A stretch of DNA of 64,000 bases, from positions 221,703 through 285,702 of the forward strand of contig JAQGHR010000072.1 of the NCBI GenBank assembly GCA_028291545.1, written 5' to 3'. Shown one piece after another: positions 32,654 through 41,608 of this stretch. The position numbers were made by a program, and so were the translations under genes. This DNA is from Planctomycetota bacterium (GTDB taxonomy: Bacteria; Planctomycetota; Planctomycetia; Isosphaerales; Isosphaeraceae). The stretch's first letter is position 1, and each line of letters starts with the position of its first letter. Under the pieces are notes generated by a model. It did no database searches and was not told the origin of the DNA. It worked only from the letters and a program-made list of their open reading frames with translations.

Positions 32654-32869
32654 TCAGCGTAATTCCTTGTACGTTTCAAGCCCTTGCCAGAGGATGCAAG
32701 CCGCCCCGACAAGCACCAGAATATCGAATGTCAAACTCGCTCTCCCGAACGGAAAGCCGAGCGCAGCGTCGAGCAGAAACACCAAAGCCAATAGCCCCGC
32801 GACGACCATGGCGGACAGGCAGAGGACTTTTTCGATCGCCATTCGGGGCGCGCTCCTGACGGTCTTCAT
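32654..32869 (-). CDS. Small two-span membrane protein
   Basis: A 71-residue protein of unknown function. Two hydrophobic helices are clear: VLCLSAMVVAGLLALVFLLD and FDILVLVGAACILWQGLE. A short basic N-terminus (MKTVRSAPRMAIEK) precedes them and a charged tail ETYKELR ends the protein, the layout of many small bacterial inner-membrane proteins. An earlier in-frame ATG adds 13 residues and a later one removes nine; I chose MKTVRS. It is convergent with the response regulator 28 bases away. Confidence 0.65.
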   Translation of the reverse strand: MKTVRSAPRMAIEKVLCLSAMVVAGLLALVFLLDAALGFPFGRASLTFDILVLVGAACILWQGLETYKELR

Positions 32870-32985
32870 CGCAAGGTTCTGAGACGGCTTTGAATAGTAT
32901 TCTATCACACGCCATCACCCGCAAGGTCAGCCCGGACGGATGACTCGCGTGATTTGCCAGGGAGATTTCCTCCCTTCGGCCACCC

Positions 32986-34635
32986 TCATCGCACTCCATT
33001 TCCCTCGACGAGACGTGCCGACAGGCTCTTCTTCGGAAGCCGGAACCGTTCGACGAGGCCGCTGGGCCAGGTGACTTCAACTTCGTCGACGTTGTGCGCC
33101 GGGTCCGTGGCGAGATAGATCTTGCGATCCGACGCCGAGAGGTAACTGCCACCCGCGACCACTGATCGCACAATCGTTCGTCCGACGACCTTTACCCTCA
33201 CCGTCGCTCCAACCGCCGGTCGCCGGCTTTTTCCGATCAGGTCGAGCGTGACGAACCTTCCGGAGTCAGACACGTTTTTCAGGACTGCGACGGGGGCATC
33301 AATCGCCGTCACCACGGCATCAGGCCTCCCGTCGCCATCAAGGTCACCGACGGCCACGCCTCGACCGAGGATCGCAGACGAAAGGAACGGGTCTGAGCCG
33401 CTCGAAACCCGAATGAGGTGGCCCCGTTCATTTTTCATGATCAGGGGTTTCATCGCGAACGGCTCCCCCAATCTCTCTCGGTCGAGGACGTGGCCGTTGG
33501 CCTGGAGCAGGTCGAGGTCGCCATCCCCGTCGAAATCCGCCAGGGCGATACCGAAGCCCAGGATCGATCGGGTTTCGGCCGTCAGGCCCAGGCGTCTCGA
33601 TCCGTCGACAAATTGCCCTTCGCCCTGATTTTGAAAAGCGACGGTCGAGCGGCCGAGAAAGTTCGTGACGAAAATTTCGACCCGGCCGTCCCCGTCCAGG
33701 TCACCGAGCGCCAGACCCATCGCGGCGAGAGACTGTCCGTCGCCGTCGAACGCGACCCCGGCTTTCGCGCCGACTTCCTGAAACTTCAGGCCGCCGAGAT
33801 TTTCGTAGAGCCGGCAGGCCGTGCCATCGTTTGCGACGAACAGATCCGGACGGGAATCGCCGACCATATCGGCGATCAGGACACTCAACCCACGCCCTTC
33901 CGGGTCGGAGATGCCCGCATCATCCGCGACATCGGAAAAGGTTCCGTCGCCGTTATTCCGGTAGAGGCGATCGGGCTGCGCCGGGAACTCCTCCGGTCCG
34001 CAGAAATCGGGCTTGCCATCGGGGGCGGCACAGAAGGGCGCGGTGGCGGGGTTGTAATCGACGTAATTGCAAACGTACAGGTCGAGGTCGCCATCGCCAT
34101 CAAGATCGGCGAATGCGGCGGAGGTGCTCCACAGCCTGGACGAAAGGCCCGCCTTCGCCGTGACGTCGGAAAACCGGCCGGAACCAAGATTCTTGTAGAG
34201 CCGCTGATCTCGCCAGCCGGTGACGAAGAGATCCTCCTTCCCGTCGCCATCGAAATCGCCCACCGCTACTCCCATGGCGTAACTCGGTCCCGGGGCATTG
34301 GCCGAGTCCGTGATATTGCGGAATCGCCAGTTCCCCAGATTGAGAAATAGCCGGCAGGGCGGGTCGGCGCGGCCAGGTTCGGCGACGATCGGTCCGCCGT
34401 TGCAAAGATAGATATCCAGGCGGCCGTCTCCGTCCACGTCAATCAGGGCGACACCACCACCCATGATCTCGGGGAGGTCGTGCTTGTTGCGAGAGCCCGT
34501 GTCGAAACGGAACCGAATGCCGGATTCGGCGGCGACATCCACCAGTCGGATCGATTCGGGGGGGACGACGGCTCTGGACCACGCGGTCGTGATCGCGATC
34601 GCCGTCAGACTGAATGTGAGCGTTCTGCGAATCAT
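32986..34635 (-). CDS. Secreted CRTAC1-family protein (FG-GAP/VCBS repeats plus ASPIC/UnbV domain)
   Basis: A 549-residue exported protein. Residues 1-23 are a signal peptide (MIRRTLTFSLTAIAITTAWS). The body is a seven-bladed-propeller-like set of FG-GAP units with calcium-type loops (DVDGDGRLDIYLCN, DFDGDGKEDLFVTG, DLDGDGDLDLYVCN, DLDGDGRVEIFVTN, DFDGDGDLDLLQAN, DLDGDGRPDAVVTA). The C-terminal 80 residues are an ASPIC/UnbV domain (PAVGATVRVKVVGRTIVRSV, VEVTWPSGLVERFRLP). I chose the ATG at 34635 directly before the signal peptide. The family is common in planctomycetes; a role in carbohydrate or surface interactions is only inferred. It is divergent from the phosphoesterase gene at 34754. 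Confidence 0.93.
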   Translation of the reverse strand: MIRRTLTFSLTAIAITTAWSRAVVPPESIRLVDVAAESGIRFRFDTGSRNKHDLPEIMGGGVALIDVDGDGRLDIYLCNGGPIVAEPGRADPPCRLFLNLGNWRFRNITDSANAPGPSYAMGVAVGDFDGDGKEDLFVTGWRDQRLYKNLGSGRFSDVTAKAGLSSRLWSTSAAFADLDGDGDLDLYVCNYVDYNPATAPFCAAPDGKPDFCGPEEFPAQPDRLYRNNGDGTFSDVADDAGISDPEGRGLSVLIADMVGDSRPDLFVANDGTACRLYENLGGLKFQEVGAKAGVAFDGDGQSLAAMGLALGDLDGDGRVEIFVTNFLGRSTVAFQNQGEGQFVDGSRRLGLTAETRSILGFGIALADFDGDGDLDLLQANGHVLDRERLGEPFAMKPLIMKNERGHLIRVSSGSDPFLSSAILGRGVAVGDLDGDGRPDAVVTAIDAPVAVLKNVSDSGRFVTLDLIGKSRRPAVGATVRVKVVGRTIVRSVVAGGSYLSASDRKIYLATDPAHNVDEVEVTWPSGLVERFRLPKKSLSARLVEGNGVR

Positions 34636-34753
34636 CGCCGCTTCACCGAAAAGACATTGGACGTCGGCCTGCCGCCACGGCACCATGAGTACCCGACGAG
34701 GCCGTCGCCTCCTTCCATCCTAGCGCACTCGCCCTCCGGCGGAGAAGCCCACC

Positions 34754-37219
34754 GTGTCTCGAACTCTTCTCACGCTCGCTGCCTTGCTTGTCACCGCGAC
34801 AATCGCGTCGGCTCAGGACCCGAAGCCGCGATCACCCGGGCCGACCGACAAGGGATTCCTTCTCCCCAACGGATGGACGATCTCTCCGGCGGGTAAGCAG
34901 GTCACTTTGACGGATCTCCCGCTCAATATCCTCACCACGCCCGATGGCAAGCTCGCCCTCGTGGCGACCAGCGGCTTCAATGCTCACGAACTCTCCCTGA
35001 TCGACCTGGCGACGGGCCAGATCGTGTCCAAGGTCAGCCGGAAGCAAAGCTGGTACGGCCTCGTCGCCGACGCAAAGCGAGAGACGATCTGGTGGTCGGG
35101 GGGAGGGTCGAACATCTTGACCCTTATCAGCCGTGACGACTCGTCGCTCAAGATCACGAGCGATCCCGAGCCGACCGACGCGGCATCCAAGGCAAGGGCG
35201 AACGGACATTTCCGCGCCGGGCTGTGTCTCGGACCAGAGGGGCGTTTCATGTACTCCCTGGATATCGACGACGGTAGTATTTCCGCCCTCGGGCTCGTCC
35301 CGGATCAAGCCACTGTGACCGCATCGGCCGGCAAGCGGCCTTACGACGTCGTATTATCGCACGACGGAAAGCGACTTTTCGTCTCGGACTGGGCGGGAAG
35401 GTCGGTCTGCGTCCTCGACCCGGAAACTCTGGCGACCCGCTCGACGATCGCCGTCGGCGAACACCCGAACCAGATGGCGGTGCATCCCACGGACGGCCGA
35501 GTCTTCGTCGCCTGCGCTTCGAGCAATACCGTTTCCGTGATCGACGGCAAGGCGGACATCGTGATCGAGACCATCGCGACAAGCCTTTTCCCGCGCGCTC
35601 CCGAAGGCTCCACGCCGGATGCCCTCGTGGTCTCTCCTGATGGAGAAACTCTCTACGTGGCGAACGCGGACAACAATTGCATCGCGGTTGTCGACGTTGA
35701 GAAACCCGGACGAAGCCAGGTTCGGGGATTCATCCCGACCGGTTGGTATCCGACGGCCGTCGCCCTCACGCCCGATGGAGAGACGCTACTGATCGGCGTA
35801 GGAAAGGGGAATCAAACAAAGGCGAACCCGATCCCGAAGGGCGAACCGTTGAAAACGGAAAAGTCCAAGGGCCGTCCCTACCCCTACATCGGAACCACAC
35901 TTTCGGGCGCGCTGTCCATCGCCCCGGTCCCCGACGACAAGCAGCTTGCAGCCTACACGGAGACCGTTTACAGGAATTGCCCGTACTCCGATGCCCAGCT
36001 CAGCGCAGCCCCGCATGCGCGAAAGACGGCGATCCCAACCAGGGTCGGCGACCCGTCACCGATCAAGCACGTCCTCTATGTGATCAAGGAAAATCGGACC
36101 TACGATCAGGTCCTTGGCGACATGAAGAAGGGCAACGGCGACCCGTCACTCTGCATGTTCCCGGAGAAGGTCACACCCAATCACCACAAGCTCGCCGAGG
36201 AGTTCGTCCTCCTTGACAACCTCTACTGCAACGGCCACGTCTCGGCCGACGGGCACCCCTGGTCCACAATGGCCTACAACACGGATTACATCGCGAGGAA
36301 CTGGTCTCTGACGTATTCGGGCCGTGCCGGGGTCGACGATGATGACGAGGGCGACCTCGCGAAGGCTCCCTCCGGTTACATCTGGGACGCCTGCAAGGCC
36401 GCGGGACTCTCCTACCGCAGCTACGGCGAATATGGACGCCGTGTGAGCCAGCCCGACGGCACGTTCAAGATGGAGGGAGCCGTCCCGGGTCTCGTCGGCC
36501 ATGTCTGCCCCGATTGGGGAGCACCGAAACCCGACAAAACGCCAGTGCGTGACACGGAACGGGTTGAGACCTTTCTGAAGGAATTTTACCAGTTCGAGAA
36601 GGATGGGAAATTGCCCCGGTTCATGGTCATGAGCCTGGGCGAGGACCATACGACCGGCACCTCGCCGGGGACCTTCACGCCCGAGGCCTGCGTGGCCAGC
36701 AACGACCTCGCGCTGGGGCGACTTGTGGATGCAGTTTCGCATTCAAAATCCTGGGCGGAAACGGCGATCTTCGTCATCGAAGACGACGCCCAGAACGGCC
36801 CGGACCATGTGGACGCGCACCGGACCGTCGGATTCGTCATCAGCCCGTATACCCGGCGTCATCACCTGGACAGCACCCAGTACGGCACCGTGAGCCTGCT
36901 CCGCACCATGGAGTTGATTCTTGGGTTGAAGCCTCTGAGCCAGTTCGATGCCGCCGCCAATCCGATGTTCGAGTGCTTCGAAGATAAGGCGGACCTCTCG
37001 CCGTACTCTCACGAGAAGGCCCGGATTGACCTGGGCGTGAAAAATACGAAGCTCTCGTACGGAGCCGATCGCTCGAGCAAGATGGATTTCACCGAATATG
37101 ACAAGATTGACGACTTCGAGTTGAATGAGATCCTCTGGCGGGCGATCAAGGGGAAAGACGCCGCCATTCCCTCGGCCGTGCGGAGGGCGATCGCGTTCCG
37201 TTCGGCCGCGAAGCCCTGA
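34754..37219 (+). CDS. Secreted YncE-type beta-propeller fused to a phosphoesterase domain
   Basis: An 821-residue exported two-domain protein. A signal peptide covers residues 1-20 (LAALLVTATIASAQD). Residues about 40-360 are a YncE-like propeller (TPDGKLALVATSGFN, SHDGKRLFVSDWAGRSVCVL, SPDGETLYVANADNNCIAVV). Residues about 435-760 are a phosphoesterase of the alkaline-phosphatase-like superfamily (HVLYVIKENRTYDQVLGD, FVLLDNLYCNGHVSADGH, VMSLGEDHTTG, FVIEDDAQNGPDHVDAHR). The start codon is GTG. This fused architecture is known in planctomycetes and acidobacteria as a bifunctional YncE / alkaline phosphatase family protein; the substrate is unknown. It precedes the two Hint proteins in the same direction but 226 bases apart. 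Confidence 0.93.
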   Translation: MSRTLLTLAALLVTATIASAQDPKPRSPGPTDKGFLLPNGWTISPAGKQVTLTDLPLNILTTPDGKLALVATSGFNAHELSLIDLATGQIVSKVSRKQSWYGLVADAKRETIWWSGGGSNILTLISRDDSSLKITSDPEPTDAASKARANGHFRAGLCLGPEGRFMYSLDIDDGSISALGLVPDQATVTASAGKRPYDVVLSHDGKRLFVSDWAGRSVCVLDPETLATRSTIAVGEHPNQMAVHPTDGRVFVACASSNTVSVIDGKADIVIETIATSLFPRAPEGSTPDALVVSPDGETLYVANADNNCIAVVDVEKPGRSQVRGFIPTGWYPTAVALTPDGETLLIGVGKGNQTKANPIPKGEPLKTEKSKGRPYPYIGTTLSGALSIAPVPDDKQLAAYTETVYRNCPYSDAQLSAAPHARKTAIPTRVGDPSPIKHVLYVIKENRTYDQVLGDMKKGNGDPSLCMFPEKVTPNHHKLAEEFVLLDNLYCNGHVSADGHPWSTMAYNTDYIARNWSLTYSGRAGVDDDDEGDLAKAPSGYIWDACKAAGLSYRSYGEYGRRVSQPDGTFKMEGAVPGLVGHVCPDWGAPKPDKTPVRDTERVETFLKEFYQFEKDGKLPRFMVMSLGEDHTTGTSPGTFTPEACVASNDLALGRLVDAVSHSKSWAETAIFVIEDDAQNGPDHVDAHRTVGFVISPYTRRHHLDSTQYGTVSLLRTMELILGLKPLSQFDAAANPMFECFEDKADLSPYSHEKARIDLGVKNTKLSYGADRSSKMDFTEYDKIDDFELNEILWRAIKGKDAAIPSAVRRAIAFRSAAKP

Positions 37220-37445
37220 GGATTCGCGGTTTTCGCTCGGGTGTCCTGGGTGCCATCCCACAGCGTCCCTTCGACATCCGCGAGGTGGACCGTTTCTGGG
37301 GACGGATGACACCGAGCACTCCGATCCTGCGGATACCTCATCAGGACAACGTCATTGCGATTGCTCCGATGCTTGCCGTAACTGCCGGGACGGGTTAAGA
37401 TTCCGTTGATACCATCGGTGTCTCTCATCCCTCGGAGGGGCCGCG

Positions 37446-39668
37446 ATGCTCTGTGCCGCGTCGATCTTGACGATTCTGCTGATGGCCGCCGATACGTCGA
37501 AGCCGTCGGCCGAGGAGTTGTCGGCCTATCGCCAGGCGAGGGCTGCGGTCGGGCGCGACGCCGAAGCTCAGGTGAAGTTGGCGCTCTGGTGCGAGGCCCA
37601 TGGCCTGGTCGCCGAGCGGATGGAGCACCTGGCCATGGCTATCGTGATCGACCCGGCCAATAGGGCGGCACGGGGCCTGATGGGGCTCGTCTCGGATGCC
37701 GGACGATGGAAGAAGCCGGAGGATGTGGCTGCCAAGATCAAGGACGACGCGAAACTCGCAGACGCCCTCGCCGAATACGCGCAGAAACGGCAGAAGGCCT
37801 CGAAAACGTCCGAGGGGCACTGGAAGCTTGCCTTGTGGTGCGAGGAGAATGGCCTGGAAGCCGAGGCGAAGGCCCACCTCACCGCCTGTGTCCGGCTCGA
37901 CCCGGGCCGAACCGCCGCCTGGAAGCGGCTCGGGTGCAAGAAATCCGGCGGCCGTTGGGTGACCGACGCTCAGATCGCGGCCCGGGACGCGGAGAACGAG
38001 GCACAGCGGAAAGCCGACAAGTTCTGGAAACCTCAGCTGGCCTCGTGGCGGGCCGGTCTTCGCGACAAGAATGCGAACAAGAGGTTCGAGGCCGAGAGGG
38101 GTCTGAATTCGCTGAAAGACTCACGCGCCGTCGGTTCCGTCTGGAAAGTCTTCGTCCTTGGGGGCGGCACCCCGCCCGATCTTACCCGCGCAGTCCAGCT
38201 TCTGGGACAGTTGGATACCCCGATCGCCTCGCGAGGGCTGGCGATGATCGCCCTCGAAGGATCGTCGCCCGACCTCCGTCGGGCGGCCGTCGAGACACTC
38301 GCCCGGCGCGACCCTCGGGATTTCATGGGTGAATTGATCTCGTTCCTCCGGGACGAGTTGAGGTACGAGGTCCGTCCGGTTGGCGGGCCAGGCGATCCGG
38401 GCGTCTTGTTTGTGGAAGGGCAGCAGTTCAATCGGATGCGCGTCTACGCTCCACCCGCGCCCAACTTCGTTTATGTCGATACCGGCACCTGGGCGACAGA
38501 TGCCTATGGCTTCGAGGAGATCCGGCTCCAGGGAAAGGTCACCGAGGCGCCTCGCGAGACCGGGGTCGTCGGCACCGCCTCCGGTCACGAGTTCCGCCAC
38601 GGGGCCAACGCCCACGACCCGAACGCGGCCGCCCTGGGCGCCGCGCTTGGCCCGAATCCCGCGCAGACCCGTTTTTCCGCCCCCTCGGCGCTCTTCAAGC
38701 CGGGCTACGGCAACGCGAATTACTTCAAAGACAATGAGTTCGCGGTCGACCTTCACCGCCAACAGACGGACACTCGCACAACCGAAACCACGATCCCGAT
38801 CGGCCGGATCGTCAACGAGTACCGCAAGTCGGCCGCCGCCGCCCAGGAGCAGCTCAGGCAGGACATCGCCACCGTCGAGGCCGAGAACGCCCGGATCCGC
38901 GCCCGGAACGCCCGGATCAACGAAGTCCTGAACAACGCCACGAACCAGGCACTCCCGCCCAAGGGTGAGGTCTGGAAAACGTGGTGGGCCGACAAGCGAG
39001 GATACGCTTATGTCGAGCCTCCGGCCCCGGCCAAGGCCACGTTTGTGGAGAACGTCCCGCTCGCCTATGTGCCTCAGCCCATCGGCTCAACGACGAGGAC
39101 TGGACCGGTCATCGCGAGCCAGGAAAATTTCTACGCGAAGGCTCACCTGACACCCGAGGGGATCCATCGCGCCCAGCAGAACGGCCTCTACGCCGACTGC
39201 TTCGCCGCCGGCACTCCCGTGCGGACCCGGTCGGGTTCCCGGCCGATCGAGCAACTCGAGGTCGGCGACCATGTCCTGTCGCAAGACACAAAAACGGGAG
39301 CTCTGGGCTACAAGCCCATCCTCGCCGTCTTCAAGTTTCGACCGGCCGAGACCCTGAAAATCTCCTTTGGCGGCGACGTGCTCCTCACCACCAGCATCCA
39401 CCGCTTCTGGCGGATCGGGGAAGGTTGGGTGATGGCACGTGATCTCAAGCCGGGAGTCACGGTCCGCGCCCTCGGAGGTTCGGCCAGAGTCGAATCGATC
39501 GAGAAGGACGTCGTCCGTCAGGTGTTCAACCTCGAGGTCGCCGAGTGCTCCGACTACTTCGTGGGACGCGACGGAATCCTCGCCGGTGACAACACCATGA
39601 TGGGGCCGCGGTCGAGGCCCTTTGATGCGCCGGAGCCGATCTCGGCCCTGGCCGCTCGTACACGCTGA
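37446..39668 (+). CDS. Secreted repeat protein with C-terminal Hint (self-processing) domain, copy 1
   Basis: A 740-residue protein with a short signal sequence (MLCAASILTILLMAAD). Residues about 35-80 and 125-165 hold two related helical repeats (VKLALWCEAHGLVAERMEHL; HWKLALWCEENGLEAEAKAH). HEAT-like helices follow to about 300, then a linker and a coiled segment (AAAQEQLRQDIATVEAENAR). Residues 585-716 are a Hint domain: C585 in CFAAGTPVRTRSG, the block-B TxxH at T649-H652 (TSIHRFW), and the end VFNLEV...DYFVGRDGILAGDN with N716. Thr717 follows, then a 24-residue tail. This predicts self-cleavage or splicing. GGAGGGG lies five bases before the ATG. A paralogue follows 42 bases downstream. 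Confidence 0.88.
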   Translation: MLCAASILTILLMAADTSKPSAEELSAYRQARAAVGRDAEAQVKLALWCEAHGLVAERMEHLAMAIVIDPANRAARGLMGLVSDAGRWKKPEDVAAKIKDDAKLADALAEYAQKRQKASKTSEGHWKLALWCEENGLEAEAKAHLTACVRLDPGRTAAWKRLGCKKSGGRWVTDAQIAARDAENEAQRKADKFWKPQLASWRAGLRDKNANKRFEAERGLNSLKDSRAVGSVWKVFVLGGGTPPDLTRAVQLLGQLDTPIASRGLAMIALEGSSPDLRRAAVETLARRDPRDFMGELISFLRDELRYEVRPVGGPGDPGVLFVEGQQFNRMRVYAPPAPNFVYVDTGTWATDAYGFEEIRLQGKVTEAPRETGVVGTASGHEFRHGANAHDPNAAALGAALGPNPAQTRFSAPSALFKPGYGNANYFKDNEFAVDLHRQQTDTRTTETTIPIGRIVNEYRKSAAAAQEQLRQDIATVEAENARIRARNARINEVLNNATNQALPPKGEVWKTWWADKRGYAYVEPPAPAKATFVENVPLAYVPQPIGSTTRTGPVIASQENFYAKAHLTPEGIHRAQQNGLYADCFAAGTPVRTRSGSRPIEQLEVGDHVLSQDTKTGALGYKPILAVFKFRPAETLKISFGGDVLLTTSIHRFWRIGEGWVMARDLKPGVTVRALGGSARVESIEKDVVRQVFNLEVAECSDYFVGRDGILAGDNTMMGPRSRPFDAPEPISALAARTR

Positions 39669-39710
39669 GTTCATGCTTTGCGGGACGCCTCGAAATCGGG
39701 AGAACACGCC

Positions 39711-41591
39711 ATGTTTCTCGCGCTGCTCTGCTCTGCGCTGATTGCCGCCGATGCGCCGGCGACGGGCCCATCTCCCGACAACGTCGTGGCGCTTCGCGCG
39801 GCCGAACTCAAGGTCGGCCGCGATGCGGACTCGCACGTCAGGCTGGCGCTATGGTGCGAGGCGCATGGCATGTCCGCCGAGCGCATGAAACACCTGGCGA
39901 TGGCGGTCATGGCCGATCCGTCCCACGCCACGGCCAGGGGCTTGATGGGCCTCGTCCGTGATGACGGTAAGTGGAGACGCCCGGATGATGTGGTGGATCG
40001 CACACGGAACGACGAAGAACAAACGAAGCTCCTGACCGAATATACAGCGATTCGCGACAAGACACCGTCGACTGCCGACGCCCAGTGGAAGCTCTCGGTC
40101 TGGTGCGATAAGCACGGGTTGAAGCCCCAGGCCGAGGGACACGCCCGCACGGTCCTGCGCATCGACCCTTCTCGCCGAGCGGCCTGGGAACGCCTTGGCT
40201 GCAAGAACGTCGGCGGCCGATGGCTGACCGAGGCCCAGATCCTTGCTGAGCGCCGCGAGGCGAACGCCCAGTTGATGGCCGATCGCAAGTGGCTGCCAAG
40301 ATTGGGCAACTGGCGTAACGACCTCCGCGATCGAGGCCGGCGGGGTAGTGCGGAGACGGCCCTCGCGGCCGTGACCGATCCGCGTGCCGTGCCATCGATC
40401 GTCCGCGTTTTCAGCACGAATGACCCGGCCGATCAGGAGCGGTTGGTCCAGATCCTCGGGCAGATCGACGGAGGACCCGCCTCGCGGCTGCTTGCGACGG
40501 CCGCCCTCTATGGCGATTCCTCAGAGGTCCGCCGCGCGGCGACGGAAACGCTCACCAAGCGCGACCCACGCGACTTCGTGGCGATTGTGATCGCTCAAAT
40601 CCGGGACCTCCTCAAGTACGAGATCAAACCCGTCGCGGGTCCTGGATCGCAGGGCGTGCTGTTAGTCGAGGGGAAGAACGCGATCGTCCGACGCCGCTAT
40701 TCGCCTCCGACCCTGCCCGAAGTTACGAAACGCGAGATGAGCCTTCGCGATTCCGGGGTGATCATCGGTCCGCTGAACGCGATTCCGGCGGATGAAATCA
40801 GGTTCAGAATGATTCTACGGGACATACAGATTGCCAATGACCTGGCCGAGGTGGATCGGGCGGCAGTCTCCGCCCAGATGCAGCTTCAACGTGACGTCGC
40901 GACTCTCGAGAATGCGAATGCGATCGCTCGCTCCGTCAACGATCGCTCGATCGCCGTCCTGACGAACTGTACGGAGGGGACTCTGGGTGAAGACCGAGAG
41001 GCCTGGGCAAAATGGTGGACTGAGAGACAAGGATACGCGTTCGTCTCCCCCCCACAAGCGTCGTTCAAGCCAGTCATCGATCAGGATGCCACGCTTCAGT
41101 ACCAGCCTCAGTTCATCACGACCCCGCTACGAACCACCCACTCCTGCTTCGCCGCCGGCACCGCAGTACGAACGCGAGACGGGATGAAGTCCATCGAGAC
41201 CCTCAAGCTCGGTGATCTCGTCCTGGCCCAGGATGTAACCGATGGCCGACTCGGCTTCGAACCGATTATCGCCGTCTATCACAACCCGCCCGCGCCGACA
41301 TTCGAGATCCGGCTCCACGACGATGTCATCGTCGCCACGGGCATCCATCGCTTCTGGTTGGTGGGCAAAGGCTGGGCGATGGCCCGAGACCTCAGGCCCG
41401 GCGACATCGTCCGCACCGTCGGTGGCACGGATCGGGTCAAGTCGGTCGAACCGAGGAAGATCCAGCCGGTGTTCAACCTGGAAGTCGCCCGAAGTCACGG
41501 GTTCTTCGTTGGCTTGAACGGGACGCTCGTGCACGATAACAGCCTGGTCGAGACGACGCCGGAGCCGTTCGATCGACTGATCCAGCCCTGA
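39711..41591 (+). CDS. Secreted repeat protein with C-terminal Hint (self-processing) domain, copy 2
   Basis: A 626-residue paralogue of the preceding gene, aligned along most of its length (VRLALWCEAHGMSAERMKHL; QWKLSVWCDKHGLKPQAEGH; GCKNVGGRWLTEAQI; KRDPRDF). Its signal sequence is MFLALLCSALIAADAPA. It lacks about 110 residues present in the middle of copy 1. The Hint domain spans 479-610: C479 in CFAAGTAVRTRDG, TGIHRFW with T543 and H546, and VFNLEVARSHGFFVGLNGTL ending HDN with N610. Ser611 starts a 16-residue tail that shares a PFD motif with copy 1. GGGAG lies eight bases before the ATG at 39711. It is convergent with the HtrA-like gene. The pair arose by tandem duplication. Confidence 0.88.
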   Translation: MFLALLCSALIAADAPATGPSPDNVVALRAAELKVGRDADSHVRLALWCEAHGMSAERMKHLAMAVMADPSHATARGLMGLVRDDGKWRRPDDVVDRTRNDEEQTKLLTEYTAIRDKTPSTADAQWKLSVWCDKHGLKPQAEGHARTVLRIDPSRRAAWERLGCKNVGGRWLTEAQILAERREANAQLMADRKWLPRLGNWRNDLRDRGRRGSAETALAAVTDPRAVPSIVRVFSTNDPADQERLVQILGQIDGGPASRLLATAALYGDSSEVRRAATETLTKRDPRDFVAIVIAQIRDLLKYEIKPVAGPGSQGVLLVEGKNAIVRRRYSPPTLPEVTKREMSLRDSGVIIGPLNAIPADEIRFRMILRDIQIANDLAEVDRAAVSAQMQLQRDVATLENANAIARSVNDRSIAVLTNCTEGTLGEDREAWAKWWTERQGYAFVSPPQASFKPVIDQDATLQYQPQFITTPLRTTHSCFAAGTAVRTRDGMKSIETLKLGDLVLAQDVTDGRLGFEPIIAVYHNPPAPTFEIRLHDDVIVATGIHRFWLVGKGWAMARDLRPGDIVRTVGGTDRVKSVEPRKIQPVFNLEVARSHGFFVGLNGTLVHDNSLVETTPEPFDRLIQP

Positions 41592-41608
41592 TCACCGGAA
41601 TTACGAGG

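Noticed and set aside
37446..41591. Reading the Hint genes as a polymorphic toxin and immunity system
   Set aside because: No toxin domain follows either Hint domain and no small immunity gene is adjacent; only short tails remain.
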